56,931 nucleotides of DNA from Nostoc punctiforme NIES-2108 (lineage in GTDB: Bacteria > Cyanobacteriota > Cyanobacteriia > Cyanobacteriales > Nostocaceae): positions 186,020 to 242,950 of the forward strand of contig LXQE01000136.1 in NCBI GenBank assembly GCA_003326195.1. Direction: 5' to 3'. Positions 18,720 to 28,082 of the stretch are shown here, one piece after another. The first letter of the stretch is position 1. Every line of letters starts with the position of its first letter. The translations under genes and the position numbers were made by a program. The notes beneath the pieces were generated by a model, which was not told the origin of the DNA, did no database searches, and saw only the letters and a program-made list of their open reading frames with translations.

Positions 18720-19001
18720 ATGAAAAGTAATTTCATTACAGCTGTTGGCGCTGGCGTTCTCACCTTGAGTATGGGAATTTTACCTTTAACTCTATCTGCA
18801 CAAGCTCAGACAACTAATGACACCGGAGCCACTACTACTGCTCCAACAACGACTACTGACGATCGCAACGATTTTGATTGGGGTTGGCTAGGATTACTTG
18901 GTTTATTCGGTCTAGGCGGGTTGGCTGGCAAAAAGAGCGATCGCGAACCTGTAGCTTATCGCGACCCTAATGCCCCAAATGCCACTACCTACAGAGACTA
19001 G
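18720..19001 (+). CDS. WGxxGxxG-type small secreted or membrane-anchored protein
   Basis: 93 residues: a signal peptide (AVGAGVLTLSMGILPLTLSA, cut after AQA), a Thr-rich spacer (residues 31-50), then DFDWGWLGLLGLFGLGGLAGKK and a short polar tail. The WGWLGLLG segment matches the WGxxGxxG C-terminal motif of small bacterial extracytoplasmic proteins. No function is known. It is followed by a strong bidirectional terminator. Confidence 0.82.
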   Translation: MKSNFITAVGAGVLTLSMGILPLTLSAQAQTTNDTGATTTAPTTTTDDRNDFDWGWLGLLGLFGLGGLAGKKSDREPVAYRDPNAPNATTYRD

Positions 19002-19032
19002 ACAACTCAAAATTTATTCATAGAAAATTCAA

Positions 19033-19071
19033 AAGTTGTCAGTTGTCCGGTAAGAAAACAACTGACAACTT
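19033..19071. terminator. Bidirectional hairpin terminator
   Basis: AAGTTGTCAGTTGT (19033-19046) pairs perfectly with ACAACTGACAACTT (19058-19071), a 14-bp stem with an 11-nt loop. It lies between convergent genes with A/T-rich flanks on both sides. Confidence 0.8.
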
Positions 19072-19078
19072 ATTTATA

Positions 19079-20497
19079 TTAGTTTGTTGCTGGTTCTGAG
19101 TTAGTTGTATTTGTCTGGTTTTGAGCTAAAGGTGTCCAGTAGCTGGCAATTAAGGCAACGATGAGCCACCAAAGGGTATTGACTTCAGGACGATACCAGA
19201 CAGTATCTACAGTACCGTGAGCTAGCATACCCAACAAAATAGCGATCGCTCCGATTAACCAAAATCCCTCTACACTTCTGATTTGTCGCAATCGTCGCAC
19301 TTGCAAAAGCGCCGTATTAAATGTGACAATTAGTAGCCAGAGAAAGCAGGCTAAACCAACAAAGCCAGTTTCTACAGTCACTTCAAACAATATCGAATAG
19401 GCGCTCAAAGCAGTGTAACGAGGGCGTTGGTAGAGGGGATAAACTTTATTAAAAGAGCCGTGACCAGGCCCAATGCCGAAAATCGGGCGATCGCGAATCA
19501 TTTCAAAAACAGCATCCCACACATTTCGGCGAAAATTATTACTGCTATCCTTACGGTCGGCAAAAATACTAAAGACTCGCAGCCGCACTGGCTCTACAAA
19601 TATCACTGCTAGCACCAATACGCCGATCAAACCTCCTAAAACAATCGGTATTGACCAAGTACGCCAAAAACGAGGCATTTCCACGCTTTTCCAATAAATT
19701 AGCAATGCCATCACAGCTAACACTGCCACCACTAGTCCAATCCAACCACCACGACTAAAAGTCAGAATCAGGCAGGAAATATTGACAATTAGCATTGTTA
19801 ATGCAAGAGCTTTTTTAGGCCAACTTTGCCATACAAAAATTGCCACTAAGCTAAAAATTACTGCTGGTAAGAGGTATCCAGCCAATAAGTTGGGATTGCC
19901 TAAATAACTGTAGACTCTTGTAGTTTTAGACATAGGAGATTCTGGATCAACCCAAGTTGCCAGTGCTGTGGCTCCAAAAAACCATTGCCGCAACCCATAT
20001 ACACTAACAATTAACGATACGTGCAGATAAAGGATGATAATCCAAGAACGGAGGCGAGGCGACCTTAATACCCTGGCACAAAGGGTAAATAGTAGCAAAT
20101 ACAAGGTCAACGTTCCCAAGTCGTTAACTGCCACCTTTTTCACTGGTGATAATGCTGTTGCGATTGCGGCAACTCCCCAGTAGAGCAGTACCAGCAAGTG
20201 AATGGGAGTGACTGAGGAGACATTTGCTGGTGTTACTTCATCAGATAAAGTCAACAACAGCCAAAATCCGACACAAGCCACCAGCAACAAACCCACCAAG
20301 GTACTCGAAGCAAAAGGTGCTAGAGCATATATTAAGCTGAGTAAAGCCGCTGCGATCGCATCTCCCCACTGGAGCAAGACGCTAGTTTGCCGCCAAGAAC
20401 TTAGCAGTCCCACCAGAGAGCGGTGTACATAACTGGTAGCAAGATATTCTTTGAGCGGTAAAGTTGATAGAGTAAATCGTTGCCAGACTAAATTCAT
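19079..20497 (-). CDS. ictB: IctB-family membrane protein (putative bicarbonate transporter / O-antigen ligase-like)
   Basis: 472 residues from the ATG at 20497 (MNLVWQRFTLSTLPL); in-frame ATG 20506 and TTG 20515 are alternatives. About ten hydrophobic segments are visible. The O-antigen-ligase/Wzy-like block includes YSYLGNPNLLAGYLLPA, ILTFSRGGWIGLVVAV and FGIGPGHGSFNKVYPLYQRP. The family was named for a proposed role in inorganic-carbon accumulation, but its fold is that of O-antigen ligases, so bicarbonate transport is uncertain. Its nearness to the envelope/polysaccharide genes at 23-30 kb would also suit a glycan role. Confidence 0.85.
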   Translation of the reverse strand: MNLVWQRFTLSTLPLKEYLATSYVHRSLVGLLSSWRQTSVLLQWGDAIAAALLSLIYALAPFASSTLVGLLLVACVGFWLLLTLSDEVTPANVSSVTPIHLLVLLYWGVAAIATALSPVKKVAVNDLGTLTLYLLLFTLCARVLRSPRLRSWIIILYLHVSLIVSVYGLRQWFFGATALATWVDPESPMSKTTRVYSYLGNPNLLAGYLLPAVIFSLVAIFVWQSWPKKALALTMLIVNISCLILTFSRGGWIGLVVAVLAVMALLIYWKSVEMPRFWRTWSIPIVLGGLIGVLVLAVIFVEPVRLRVFSIFADRKDSSNNFRRNVWDAVFEMIRDRPIFGIGPGHGSFNKVYPLYQRPRYTALSAYSILFEVTVETGFVGLACFLWLLIVTFNTALLQVRRLRQIRSVEGFWLIGAIAILLGMLAHGTVDTVWYRPEVNTLWWLIVALIASYWTPLAQNQTNTTNSEPATN

Positions 20498-20837
20498 AAA
20501 AAACATTGCGATCAATTAGCCTGCCGACGCAGAACTTGGAATTGATCATAATGCCTATAGCTATAAAAAGGTAATAACAGAGATTGCACATCGCGTGATG
20601 GCGCTCTTATTCCTAGCCATCAGCCAATAGGAAGTTAAGAATAGTTCTTCATATACTTAGTACAGCTTGACGTAAAATGGTGGCGAATTGAGGGTTGAAA
20701 TTTAAAGGCATAGGTAAGCGCAGAAGCACACAGAGAATACGTTACAAACTAATGAAATCTAGATAGAAAATACGTCTTTCCCAATCTCCATTACCCCTTA
20801 TCCCCAGAGGGGACCCCACCATCCCTAATCCCCACGA

Positions 20838-22391
20838 TTAGACATCGCTAATTGCTTGTGAGGAAGTCGCTAGTTGCAGTGGCAAAGAAAGCACATAACG
20901 ATATCCTGATTCTGGTGAACCTTGAATCAAAATATGTCCACCATGCAATTCTGCCAGTTGACAACTTAATAATAGACCTAAGCTTTCACGAGAAAGACTT
21001 CCATGTGATTTAGCTAAATTTATACCTGAACTAGTAGCAAAGAAATTTGAGTGGGAATCACTTAAGTTTTTGGAATTTTCCACTGCTACTGATGAAGTAT
21101 CTAGTTGTTCTTGTCTTTCTGTATGAGTATTGTAAGTTGCTACCTCACCTGTAAGCTCCAGCAGCGACAAAGAATTGAGACGGAAGTAAGGATCGACCTC
21201 TGTTATGCCATCCCCTAACCAGGGATGGGAAACCCAAATAGTAATATTGAGCGTATCTTCTTTGTAAGAAACATGAATGCGAACAATGCTACCTGTAGCC
21301 GAAAGTTGAATCACACTGAAAACCAGATGATAAAGCATTTGCCGCACCTTGTCTTTATCTAAAGGCCAAATGCGATTGCGTCCCGGTTCTATAGACAGGC
21401 GAATATCTTGCTCGCGGCGATTAGCTACTTCTTCTAGGGTATTGATAGCTTGTTGGCATAGCATTTCAATATCCACAGGAGCTAGATTTAGCACCGTTGA
21501 GTTTTCATCCATAGTTCCTAGTTCGGTAATTTCGTTTACTAGGGAAAGTAAGTACTTACCACTGTGTTGGATAATTTCCAAATATTCTCTCTGCTTTGTC
21601 GTCAAAGGTCCATAAATCTCACGTCCTAAAACACTAGCCATACCGAGTACAGATGTTAAGGGCGTGCGTAACTCCTGAGTTAGCTGACTCAAAAGTTCTA
21701 GCTTCAGTTGCTTAGTAGAAACAGAGTCGCTATCTTGAGTGGATGCAGTGATTTTAATTTCAGTGTTACGTTCCTCATTCAGTGAAAATATCGGAACATT
21801 CTTGGCAACGCTTGATTCGAGTTTCCCTTGCAAGAGTCGGTTACGTTCAAATTCACTCATGCACCAACGAGCAATGATTTGTAAAAATTCAATGTCTCGG
21901 GTTGTAAAATTGCGCGGGACTAAATCCATCACCGCCAATGCACCCAAACAATGTCCCTCAGCATCAATTAATGGCGCTCCTAAGTAAGCACGAATACCAT
22001 AATCTTGCACCAACTTGCTACTAGCAAGGACTGGATCAGTAAGTTTGTGTGTATCATTAATCACAACTACTTGAAAGCTATCTACTACCTGAGTGCAAAA
22101 TGATTCCCGGCGTAGTAGTTGGCGGCTTTGTGCCAAATGATTCATTAGTCCTAGTCTAGATAAGCCTATCGCCGATTTGAACCAATGGCGTTCTTGATCC
22201 ACGAATCCCAATATGGAAATTGGTGCTTCCAAAAAGTGGGCAGCAGTCTGTGTGGCTTCTTCAAAAACCGGAATCGTTTCTGGTTGGCGCAAACCTAAAT
22301 CGGACAAAGCTTTGAGGCGTTGCTGTTCTCTTGATTCATGAGAATCCCAACCGTCCTTTAGGGCAAATAATTTGTTTTCAGGCTCTATCAT
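20838..22391 (-). CDS. GAF-domain protein with degenerate histidine-kinase core
   Basis: 517 residues from ATG 22391 (MIEPENKLFALKDGWD); an in-frame TTG at 22436 adds 15 residues. The GAF domain covers roughly residues 45-190 (FEEATQTAAHFLEAPISILG, YLGAPLIDAEGHCLGALAVMD). A DHp-like region reads LLSQLTQELRTPLTSVLGMA. The phospho-accepting His of the H-box (normally S-H-E-L-R-T-P) is Gln here. The ATP-binding region lacks clear N, G1 and G2 boxes (YHLVFSVIQLS, ESLGLLLSCQLAELHGG). It is therefore probably a signalling protein that cannot autophosphorylate. ATG alone does not prove the start. Confidence 0.8.
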   Translation of the reverse strand: MIEPENKLFALKDGWDSHESREQQRLKALSDLGLRQPETIPVFEEATQTAAHFLEAPISILGFVDQERHWFKSAIGLSRLGLMNHLAQSRQLLRRESFCTQVVDSFQVVVINDTHKLTDPVLASSKLVQDYGIRAYLGAPLIDAEGHCLGALAVMDLVPRNFTTRDIEFLQIIARWCMSEFERNRLLQGKLESSVAKNVPIFSLNEERNTEIKITASTQDSDSVSTKQLKLELLSQLTQELRTPLTSVLGMASVLGREIYGPLTTKQREYLEIIQHSGKYLLSLVNEITELGTMDENSTVLNLAPVDIEMLCQQAINTLEEVANRREQDIRLSIEPGRNRIWPLDKDKVRQMLYHLVFSVIQLSATGSIVRIHVSYKEDTLNITIWVSHPWLGDGITEVDPYFRLNSLSLLELTGEVATYNTHTERQEQLDTSSVAVENSKNLSDSHSNFFATSSGINLAKSHGSLSRESLGLLLSCQLAELHGGHILIQGSPESGYRYVLSLPLQLATSSQAISDV

Positions 22392-22436
22392 TGCCACTGC
22401 TACCTTAATAATTTCTCGATCGTGTAATTGATCCAA

Positions 22437-23132
22437 GTCCTATTTCTAGGTTATCAATTGCTATTTTAAGCATTCCCTAATTTTGCCTCTGACAAACAAA
22501 TTTAGGGCAAAAATTTTTTCTCCCTTCCATTAAGCCAAGATGTGGTGTCTGCTAGTTACTAGTTACTGATGCTGAATGTTCTTTATTTAGCACTAGTGTA
22601 GTCTTTCTTGCTTGAGATTTTGCAATCAGACTGCGTTAGATTTGGATTCAGTCAGGGTAAGCTAATGCTAAGGATACAATACAAAGAGGTTGTCATTCTT
22701 TATGTACAGAAGGGGAAATTTTTACTGGGGTATTCAAAGTAAATTTACTTAAAATGATTTCTATATTAGTGTAATTAAATGTAGCCATTTTACTGATAAC
22801 AGCTAGCACCCAGAGATGATAATCCTAGTGTAGGATGACGTCAATAGAGCAACCATATCCCTACGAGTTCGCAAACTACCAAATTATTGAAAAGCTTAGT
22901 TCATAAGCTTTTTGACTTTTGAGAGAAGTTGGAGTGGCGGCTTCAGAGAAGTTTGATGGCAACTTCGGACGCTCAAATGAATAGGGCGTGACTTTGAATT
23001 ACCCATAACCGACTAAATAGTTGATCTCAGCCTTTATCCAATAGATTAAATCTATTACAATTTCACGCCGAAAATTGCACAGGGGTTTCTATTTTTTCCA
23101 TACAAGGAAATATTTTTTGAGGACGACTGGTA
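22437..23132. other. Intergenic region (about 700 nt) upstream of the envelope block
   Basis: No gene is visible on either strand. It must hold the promoters of the divergent GAF-protein and DegT genes. The only clear structure is the hairpin at 22890-22912. Confidence 0.45.
22890..22912. terminator. Short hairpin with T-rich tail
   Basis: AAAAGCTTA pairs with TAAGCTTTT around a 5-nt loop, followed by TGACTTTT. The shape is a weak intrinsic terminator, possibly ending a short transcript or acting as an attenuator before the DegT gene. Confidence 0.4.
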
Positions 23133-24326
23133 ATGAATAAAATGAATATTAGAGTTCCTTTTGTAGACCTGAAGTTACAACATGAACCAATTCAAACACA
23201 ATTGCAAGATGCAATCCAATCTGTATTGGAACGGGGAGATTTTATTTTAGGGCAAGCACTCTCAGATTTTGAAGCAGCATTTGCGGCAGCGTCTGGTGCA
23301 GATTATGGAGTTGGTGTGGCATCAGGAACAGATGCGATCGCTCTGGGATTACAAGCGTGTAATATTGGTGCTGGCGATGAAGTGATTTTACCTGCAAATA
23401 CTTTTATCGCAACCTTAATTGGGGTAATACGTGCTGGCGCCAAGCCAATTTTGGTAGATTGCGATCGCCAAACTGCTTTAATTGATTTAAGAGAAGCAGC
23501 AAAGGCAATTACGCCTCAGACTAAAGCAATTATCCCTGTGCATCTCTATGGTCAGATGGTATCACCACGCGATCTTGTAAACTTTGCCGATACCTACAAA
23601 CTCCTAATTTTTGAAGATGCCGCCCAAGCACATCTCGCCCAAAGAGACGGATATTACGCTGGTTCAGTAGGAATAGCAGCAGCTTTTAGTTTCTATCCCA
23701 GCAAAAATTTGGGAGCATTTGGGGATGGGGGAATGCTGTTGACACGAGATTCAGATGTAGCCCAGAAGATGGTGCGCTTGCGAAATTATGGTGCATCGCA
23801 AAAGTATTTTCATACTGAACCAGGTACGAATAGCCGCTTGGATACTTTGCAAGCAGCAATTTTGCACAAAAAACTTCCATATTTGCCGCAGTGGAATCGC
23901 GATCGCTTGACTATTGCCCAGCAGTACGATCGGGAACTAGCACCCTTGGCAACTGCTGGAATTATCCCTATAGAAAATCAAAGTGATACAGGACACGTTT
24001 ATCATCTTTATGTGATTAAAATTGATGATTCTTGCCCAATAGAACGCCAGCAACTTCAGGAAAAACTCACAGCAGTAGGAATACAAACTGGTATTCATTA
24101 CCCAATTCCTTGTCATCTCCAGCCAGCATTCACCAACTTAGGCTATCAACCGGGAGATTTTCCCCAAGCAGAGAAGTTGTCAAAGCAAATATTATCATTA
24201 CCGATGTATCCTGGTTTGAGGAGTAGCCAAGTTAAAGAAGTTGTAGCAGCGATCGCCAATGCAGTCTCAACAAATTATCAGGCAGATAATCTATCTGCTG
24301 CTGACCTTGGCAGCGTGGTAGCCTGA
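23133..24326 (+). CDS. DegT/DnrJ/EryC1/StrS family aminotransferase
   Basis: 397 residues. It is a PLP-dependent sugar aminotransferase, acting on keto-sugar nucleotides for polysaccharide or glycoconjugate synthesis. Motifs: VPFVDLKLQHEPIQTQL, the substrate/PLP region GVASGTDAIALGLQA, VHLYGQMVSPRDL, EDAAQAHLAQ and the Schiff-base lysine in SFYPSKNLGAFGDGG. RLDTLQAAIL and HYPIPCHLQPAF follow. ATG 23133 has GAGG upstream. It leads a same-strand series of envelope genes. The sugar substrate cannot be deduced. Confidence 0.92.
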   Translation: MNKMNIRVPFVDLKLQHEPIQTQLQDAIQSVLERGDFILGQALSDFEAAFAAASGADYGVGVASGTDAIALGLQACNIGAGDEVILPANTFIATLIGVIRAGAKPILVDCDRQTALIDLREAAKAITPQTKAIIPVHLYGQMVSPRDLVNFADTYKLLIFEDAAQAHLAQRDGYYAGSVGIAAAFSFYPSKNLGAFGDGGMLLTRDSDVAQKMVRLRNYGASQKYFHTEPGTNSRLDTLQAAILHKKLPYLPQWNRDRLTIAQQYDRELAPLATAGIIPIENQSDTGHVYHLYVIKIDDSCPIERQQLQEKLTAVGIQTGIHYPIPCHLQPAFTNLGYQPGDFPQAEKLSKQILSLPMYPGLRSSQVKEVVAAIANAVSTNYQADNLSAADLGSVVA

Positions 24327-24358
24327 AGTTAATTCATACTTAATGTACATCTAACAAT

Positions 24359-24434
24359 TAGACATTTGTCATTTGTCTTTTGTCATTTATCCTTTGCAAA
24401 TGACCAATGACCAATGACTAATGACTAATGACTA
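24359..24434. repeat. Heptanucleotide repeats in inverted halves
   Basis: CATTTGTC/TTTTGTC units are followed by ACCAATG and ACTAATG units (at least five), so the two halves are largely complementary. It separates the DegT gene from the cyanoexosortase gene. Confidence 0.7.
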
Positions 24435-24464
24435 ATAACCAAAGTTTTTGAATTACTTAAAATC

Positions 24465-25358
24465 ATGGCACTCCGGCAACAGGTTAAACAGATAAACGCA
24501 TCAGGCTTGTTAAATCTAGCTATTTTAGGCGTTTTGCTGCTGCTTTATGCTCCAATATTGCTACATTGGTTGGATGGTTGGCTGCACAAAAATATCAGTA
24601 CAGAACACGAATATTTCAGCCACGGGATTATTGGTCTACCATTTGCAGCTTATCTGGGCTGGATGAACCGGAAAAAGTGGAGACGTTTGCCAGATACCAT
24701 CAATCCTTTAGGCGCTGTTTTATTGTTATTAGGAGCAATTTTTTATCTTAGCGGTGTTACAGAGTGGGTTAACCTTTCCTTGCCCGTTATATTAGTAGGA
24801 CTATGCTTGTGGTTTAAGGGAATAGCAGGTTTGCAATTACAAGGATTCCCTCTACTACTAGTATTTTTAGCAACCCCAACAGCATTACCCTATCTTATTG
24901 CTCCCTATACCATGCCTCTCCAAAGCTTCATCGCTGGCACAGCAGGTTTCATACTGAATCAATTTGGTATGGAAGTAACCGTAGATGAGATCAATCTCTA
25001 CGTGGGAGGACGGATTGTAGAAGTTGCTCCCTATTGTGCAGGGCTGAAAATGTTGTTTACGACTCTCTACGTTGGTTTGATGCTGCTTTATTGGACAGAT
25101 GCTTTGTCTTCACGGCGGACAACTATATCGTTTTTATCTCTTGCTGCGATCGTTAGTATTATTGCCAATATCATTCGTAATACTTTACTGACTTTCTTTC
25201 ACGGCACGGGTCAAGAAGCGTCTTTTAAATGGCTGCATGAGGGTTGGGGTGGCGATCTTTACTCTGCTTGTATGCTGGTGTCACTAGTGCCCTTACTGAA
25301 TTGGATTAATAGCTATTTTTCAGCATCTCTAGAAACTGAGCAAGAAGCAGAAAGTTAG
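24465..25358 (+). CDS. crtB: Cyanoexosortase B
   Basis: 297 residues with about eight membrane segments. It is a membrane transpeptidase-like enzyme that processes proteins with C-terminal PEP-CTERM-type signals. The catalytic triad of the exosortase family is visible: Cys191 (VAPYCAGLKML), Arg238 (ANIIRNTLL) and His258 (FKWLHEGWGGD). The partner protein directly downstream and nearby polysaccharide genes are the usual setting of the cyanobacterial B-type system. The symbol crtB (exosortase) is also used for phytoene synthase, so care is needed. The left-edge protein may be a substrate. Confidence 0.92.
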   Translation: MALRQQVKQINASGLLNLAILGVLLLLYAPILLHWLDGWLHKNISTEHEYFSHGIIGLPFAAYLGWMNRKKWRRLPDTINPLGAVLLLLGAIFYLSGVTEWVNLSLPVILVGLCLWFKGIAGLQLQGFPLLLVFLATPTALPYLIAPYTMPLQSFIAGTAGFILNQFGMEVTVDEINLYVGGRIVEVAPYCAGLKMLFTTLYVGLMLLYWTDALSSRRTTISFLSLAAIVSIIANIIRNTLLTFFHGTGQEASFKWLHEGWGGDLYSACMLVSLVPLLNWINSYFSASLETEQEAES

Positions 25359-25543
25359 CACCGTTAGGCATTGGGCACACAAGGCAGAGGTGAAAGGGGC
25401 AGAGGAGAAAAACTTTCTGCAACTTCTCCCCTACTCCCAACTCCCTTAATTTTTCATCACTTATACGTAAGTCCTAAATATTACTGAACTCACAATGTGA
25501 TTTTATAAAGTAAAATTTTGCCTAAGTATTGCAAATTTTACTG

Positions 25544-26266
25544 ATGATTTCTTTCTCTAAATTTTTCAAGGAAAACCAATTGACTCAGGTAGCAGCACTT
25601 TTGTTATTGCTACTGCTGCTAGCAATGGCAGGGGTTCCTGGATACCTGACAGGACACTGGCAATGGAAACAGCCACCCGCTGTTACTACCCTCCACGAAT
25701 TAAAACAGATCCGCAAGACTGGGTTAATCCTTCCTGGTTGGCAAACCATTGAACAAGCAGAACAGCAAATTGGCGAACATCATTGGTCTTTGCAGGTAAT
25801 TAAAAAAGAAGGTTCTGAATCCCAAGCAATCCTGCTTTTGTTGCCGCAAAATGGGCCTATGGATCAACCAGAGGTAGAGTGGACAGACGTTAACGGCTGG
25901 GGAAGGTCACGCTGGGGAAAGTGGGATATAGCTCAATCTCGTTCTGCAGAATTTACTGTCAAACCATCCGCAAAGTTGGCTTCTAATGTCAAAACTAAAG
26001 TAGAAGCTAGATTCTTTCGCGCCTCCACACCACAGCAAACCTTCGCTGTTTTGCAATGGTATGCTATGCCAGACGGCGGAAATCCATCACCTTTTCACTG
26101 GTTCTTGGCAGATCAACTGGCACAGTGGCGCAAGCAACGTACTCCTTGGGTTGGCGTGAGTATTCTGATTCCAATGGAACCTTTGGGACAGGTAGAAACA
26201 TCTTGGTCTTTAGCCCAGTCTATTGGAGAAACAGTGCAAGCTGCATTAATGGCAGGCCCTTTGTAG
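25544..26266 (+). CDS. Cyanoexosortase B system-associated protein
   Basis: 240 residues from ATG 25544 (MISFSKFFKENQLTQ); an in-frame TTG at 25529 would add five residues. One N-terminal membrane helix (VAALLLLLLLLAMAGVPGYL) is followed by an extracytoplasmic domain with GLILPGWQTIEQAEQQIG, NGWGRSRWGKWDI and VLQWYAMPDGG. It resembles the EpsI-like partners of exosortases in position and length, sitting 185 nt downstream of the exosortase gene. The biochemical role is unknown; it probably helps exosortase or polysaccharide assembly at the membrane. Confidence 0.85.
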   Translation: MISFSKFFKENQLTQVAALLLLLLLLAMAGVPGYLTGHWQWKQPPAVTTLHELKQIRKTGLILPGWQTIEQAEQQIGEHHWSLQVIKKEGSESQAILLLLPQNGPMDQPEVEWTDVNGWGRSRWGKWDIAQSRSAEFTVKPSAKLASNVKTKVEARFFRASTPQQTFAVLQWYAMPDGGNPSPFHWFLADQLAQWRKQRTPWVGVSILIPMEPLGQVETSWSLAQSIGETVQAALMAGPL

Positions 26267-26498
26267 AGTCTGTTATAGATGCCCTTGTGCAGAGATTTAT
26301 CAAGAGTATCTCTATAAATTGTGTTCAGGCTGAAACTCACTTACAAGATGTTCACAATATGAAGTTAGAAACTAAATTTAGCAAAATTATTCTCTTTCTA
26401 TTGGTAAATACTTGTAGATAAAAGAGACACTGAAGGCATTTTTAGAGTAAAATAACCACTCGGCGCTACTAATTTCTATATCAATATTTTCTGCACCG

Positions 26499-27851
26499 AT
26501 GTTCATAGATGCCAGTTATTATATGCGTGGATTCAGCGCCCTGTGTTTTGTCAGTCTTCAAGTAGGAGTTTTTTTAACAACACCTATCCAACTTGTTGTT
26601 GCCCAGCCTTTTCCATCTCAAGGACAATCACCAGGGCAATTCCCCTCACCTGTGCCAGTTAATGAAGTTGCACCCCCAGGTGCAAATGAAGAAATTTCTC
26701 CGCAACTCAGCCGCTACCTTTTGGGGCCAGGAGATGCAATTGGTGTTGTGCTTCAGCGTCCTGCTGGCCCATACCGTTTAGGCATAGGAGATGGAATCAG
26801 CGTTTCGGTTCAGCGCTTTCCAGATTTGAGCTTTCAAGCTTTAATCAACCCAGAAGGTAATATTGCGGTGCCGTTATTGGGAACAGTTTCTTTACAAGGT
26901 TTAACTTTGGAAGAAGCTCAAGAAAAAATTCGCTTGGGTTTAAATCGTTATGTAGTCGATCCAATAATAGTTTTAGCATTAGCAGCGCAGCGTCCAGACC
27001 TCAGTTTTCAAGCTGTAATTAGTCCAGAAGGCAACATCATCGTGCCGCAAGTGGGAACGGTGTCATTAAAAGGTTTAACCTTGGAAGAAGCTCAAGAAAA
27101 AATTCGCCTGGGCTTGAGTCGCTTTTTCCCAGATCCAGTCGTGGTAGTATCTTTGGCAGGAACACGACCAGTTCAAGTCACCATTAGCGGAGAAATATTT
27201 CGACCAGGAATTTATCCAATTGGTTCACCAACGCCCCGCGTTGCTGATGCTTTGCTAATATCTGGTGGTTCAACGTTGAATGCAGACCTGCGACAGGTAC
27301 AAGTACGCCGAAAGTTAATCGATGGTTCTGTGATTTCACAAACTATTGACTTATACGCAGCACTGCAAAATGGCGGTTCAATCCCGAATTTACGCTTACA
27401 AGACGGAGATGCGATACTCGTGCCCCGTCGTGAAGTCGGTAATGAGGATGGTTATGATCGCAATTTGGTAGCACGTTCATCCTTGGCTACACCACAGATT
27501 AGAGTCCGAGTTTTAAACTACGCTGCGGGTGGTCTTTCCATTCAAGCACTGCCTAACGGCAGTACATTTGTAGATGCTTTGGGAGGAGTAAATCTAGACA
27601 CTGCTAATCTGAGAGATATCGCTTTGGTTCGCTTTGATTCGGAACGAGGCAGAGCTATTACCCAAAAACTTGATGCTAAAAAAGCTTTAGGTGGTGATGC
27701 GTCTCAAAATGTGGCACTTCAAGATAACGATGTTATTGTTGTTGGTCGGAACCTCATTGGTAGAATTACTAATTTCTTGACCACCATTACCCAACCTTTC
27801 TTCAATGTTCAATCCTTTCTGCGGTTTTTTGACAACGTCGGTGGTAGATAA
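26499..27851 (+). CDS. Polysaccharide export protein with SLBB domains (Wza-like), internally duplicated
   Basis: 450 residues. A signal peptide is visible (ALCFVSLQVGVFLTTPIQL, cut near VVAQ), either from ATG 26499 or the internal ATG 26523. A Poly_export domain follows with two units of 58 residues in tandem: PDLSFQALINPEGN...GLTLEEAQEKIRLGL and PDLSFQAVISPEGN...GLTLEEAQEKIRLGL. SLBB-type segments then begin at VQVTISGEIFRPGIYPIG and RVRVLNYAAGG. Members form or line the outer-membrane channel for polysaccharide export. It lies between the exosortase partner and a Wzc-like gene, which fits an export operon. Confidence 0.9.
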   Translation: MFIDASYYMRGFSALCFVSLQVGVFLTTPIQLVVAQPFPSQGQSPGQFPSPVPVNEVAPPGANEEISPQLSRYLLGPGDAIGVVLQRPAGPYRLGIGDGISVSVQRFPDLSFQALINPEGNIAVPLLGTVSLQGLTLEEAQEKIRLGLNRYVVDPIIVLALAAQRPDLSFQAVISPEGNIIVPQVGTVSLKGLTLEEAQEKIRLGLSRFFPDPVVVVSLAGTRPVQVTISGEIFRPGIYPIGSPTPRVADALLISGGSTLNADLRQVQVRRKLIDGSVISQTIDLYAALQNGGSIPNLRLQDGDAILVPRREVGNEDGYDRNLVARSSLATPQIRVRVLNYAAGGLSIQALPNGSTFVDALGGVNLDTANLRDIALVRFDSERGRAITQKLDAKKALGGDASQNVALQDNDVIVVGRNLIGRITNFLTTITQPFFNVQSFLRFFDNVGGR

Positions 27852-28082
27852 AATAAATTAGTAACATTAAAAGAAGAATACAATCTGGAAATAGTTTGGA
27901 GTGTAGGAAGCCATATCTCTAAGTTATCTTTGAATTCATTAATGGAAAAATCTTAAAGATATCAACCGATATATACAGTAGGAAGTTGATAGCGTCCTTG
28001 TATCAAAGCCACTATCTTTAGTTTGGTGCTTCCTAAATTTTGAATTTTGAATATTTAAATTTTGAATTGGAGCGAAGCGACC

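Noticed and set aside
26056..26421. 121-codon forward frame overlapping the exosortase-partner gene
   Set aside because: It lies in another frame of a well-supported gene and has no start signal or motif.
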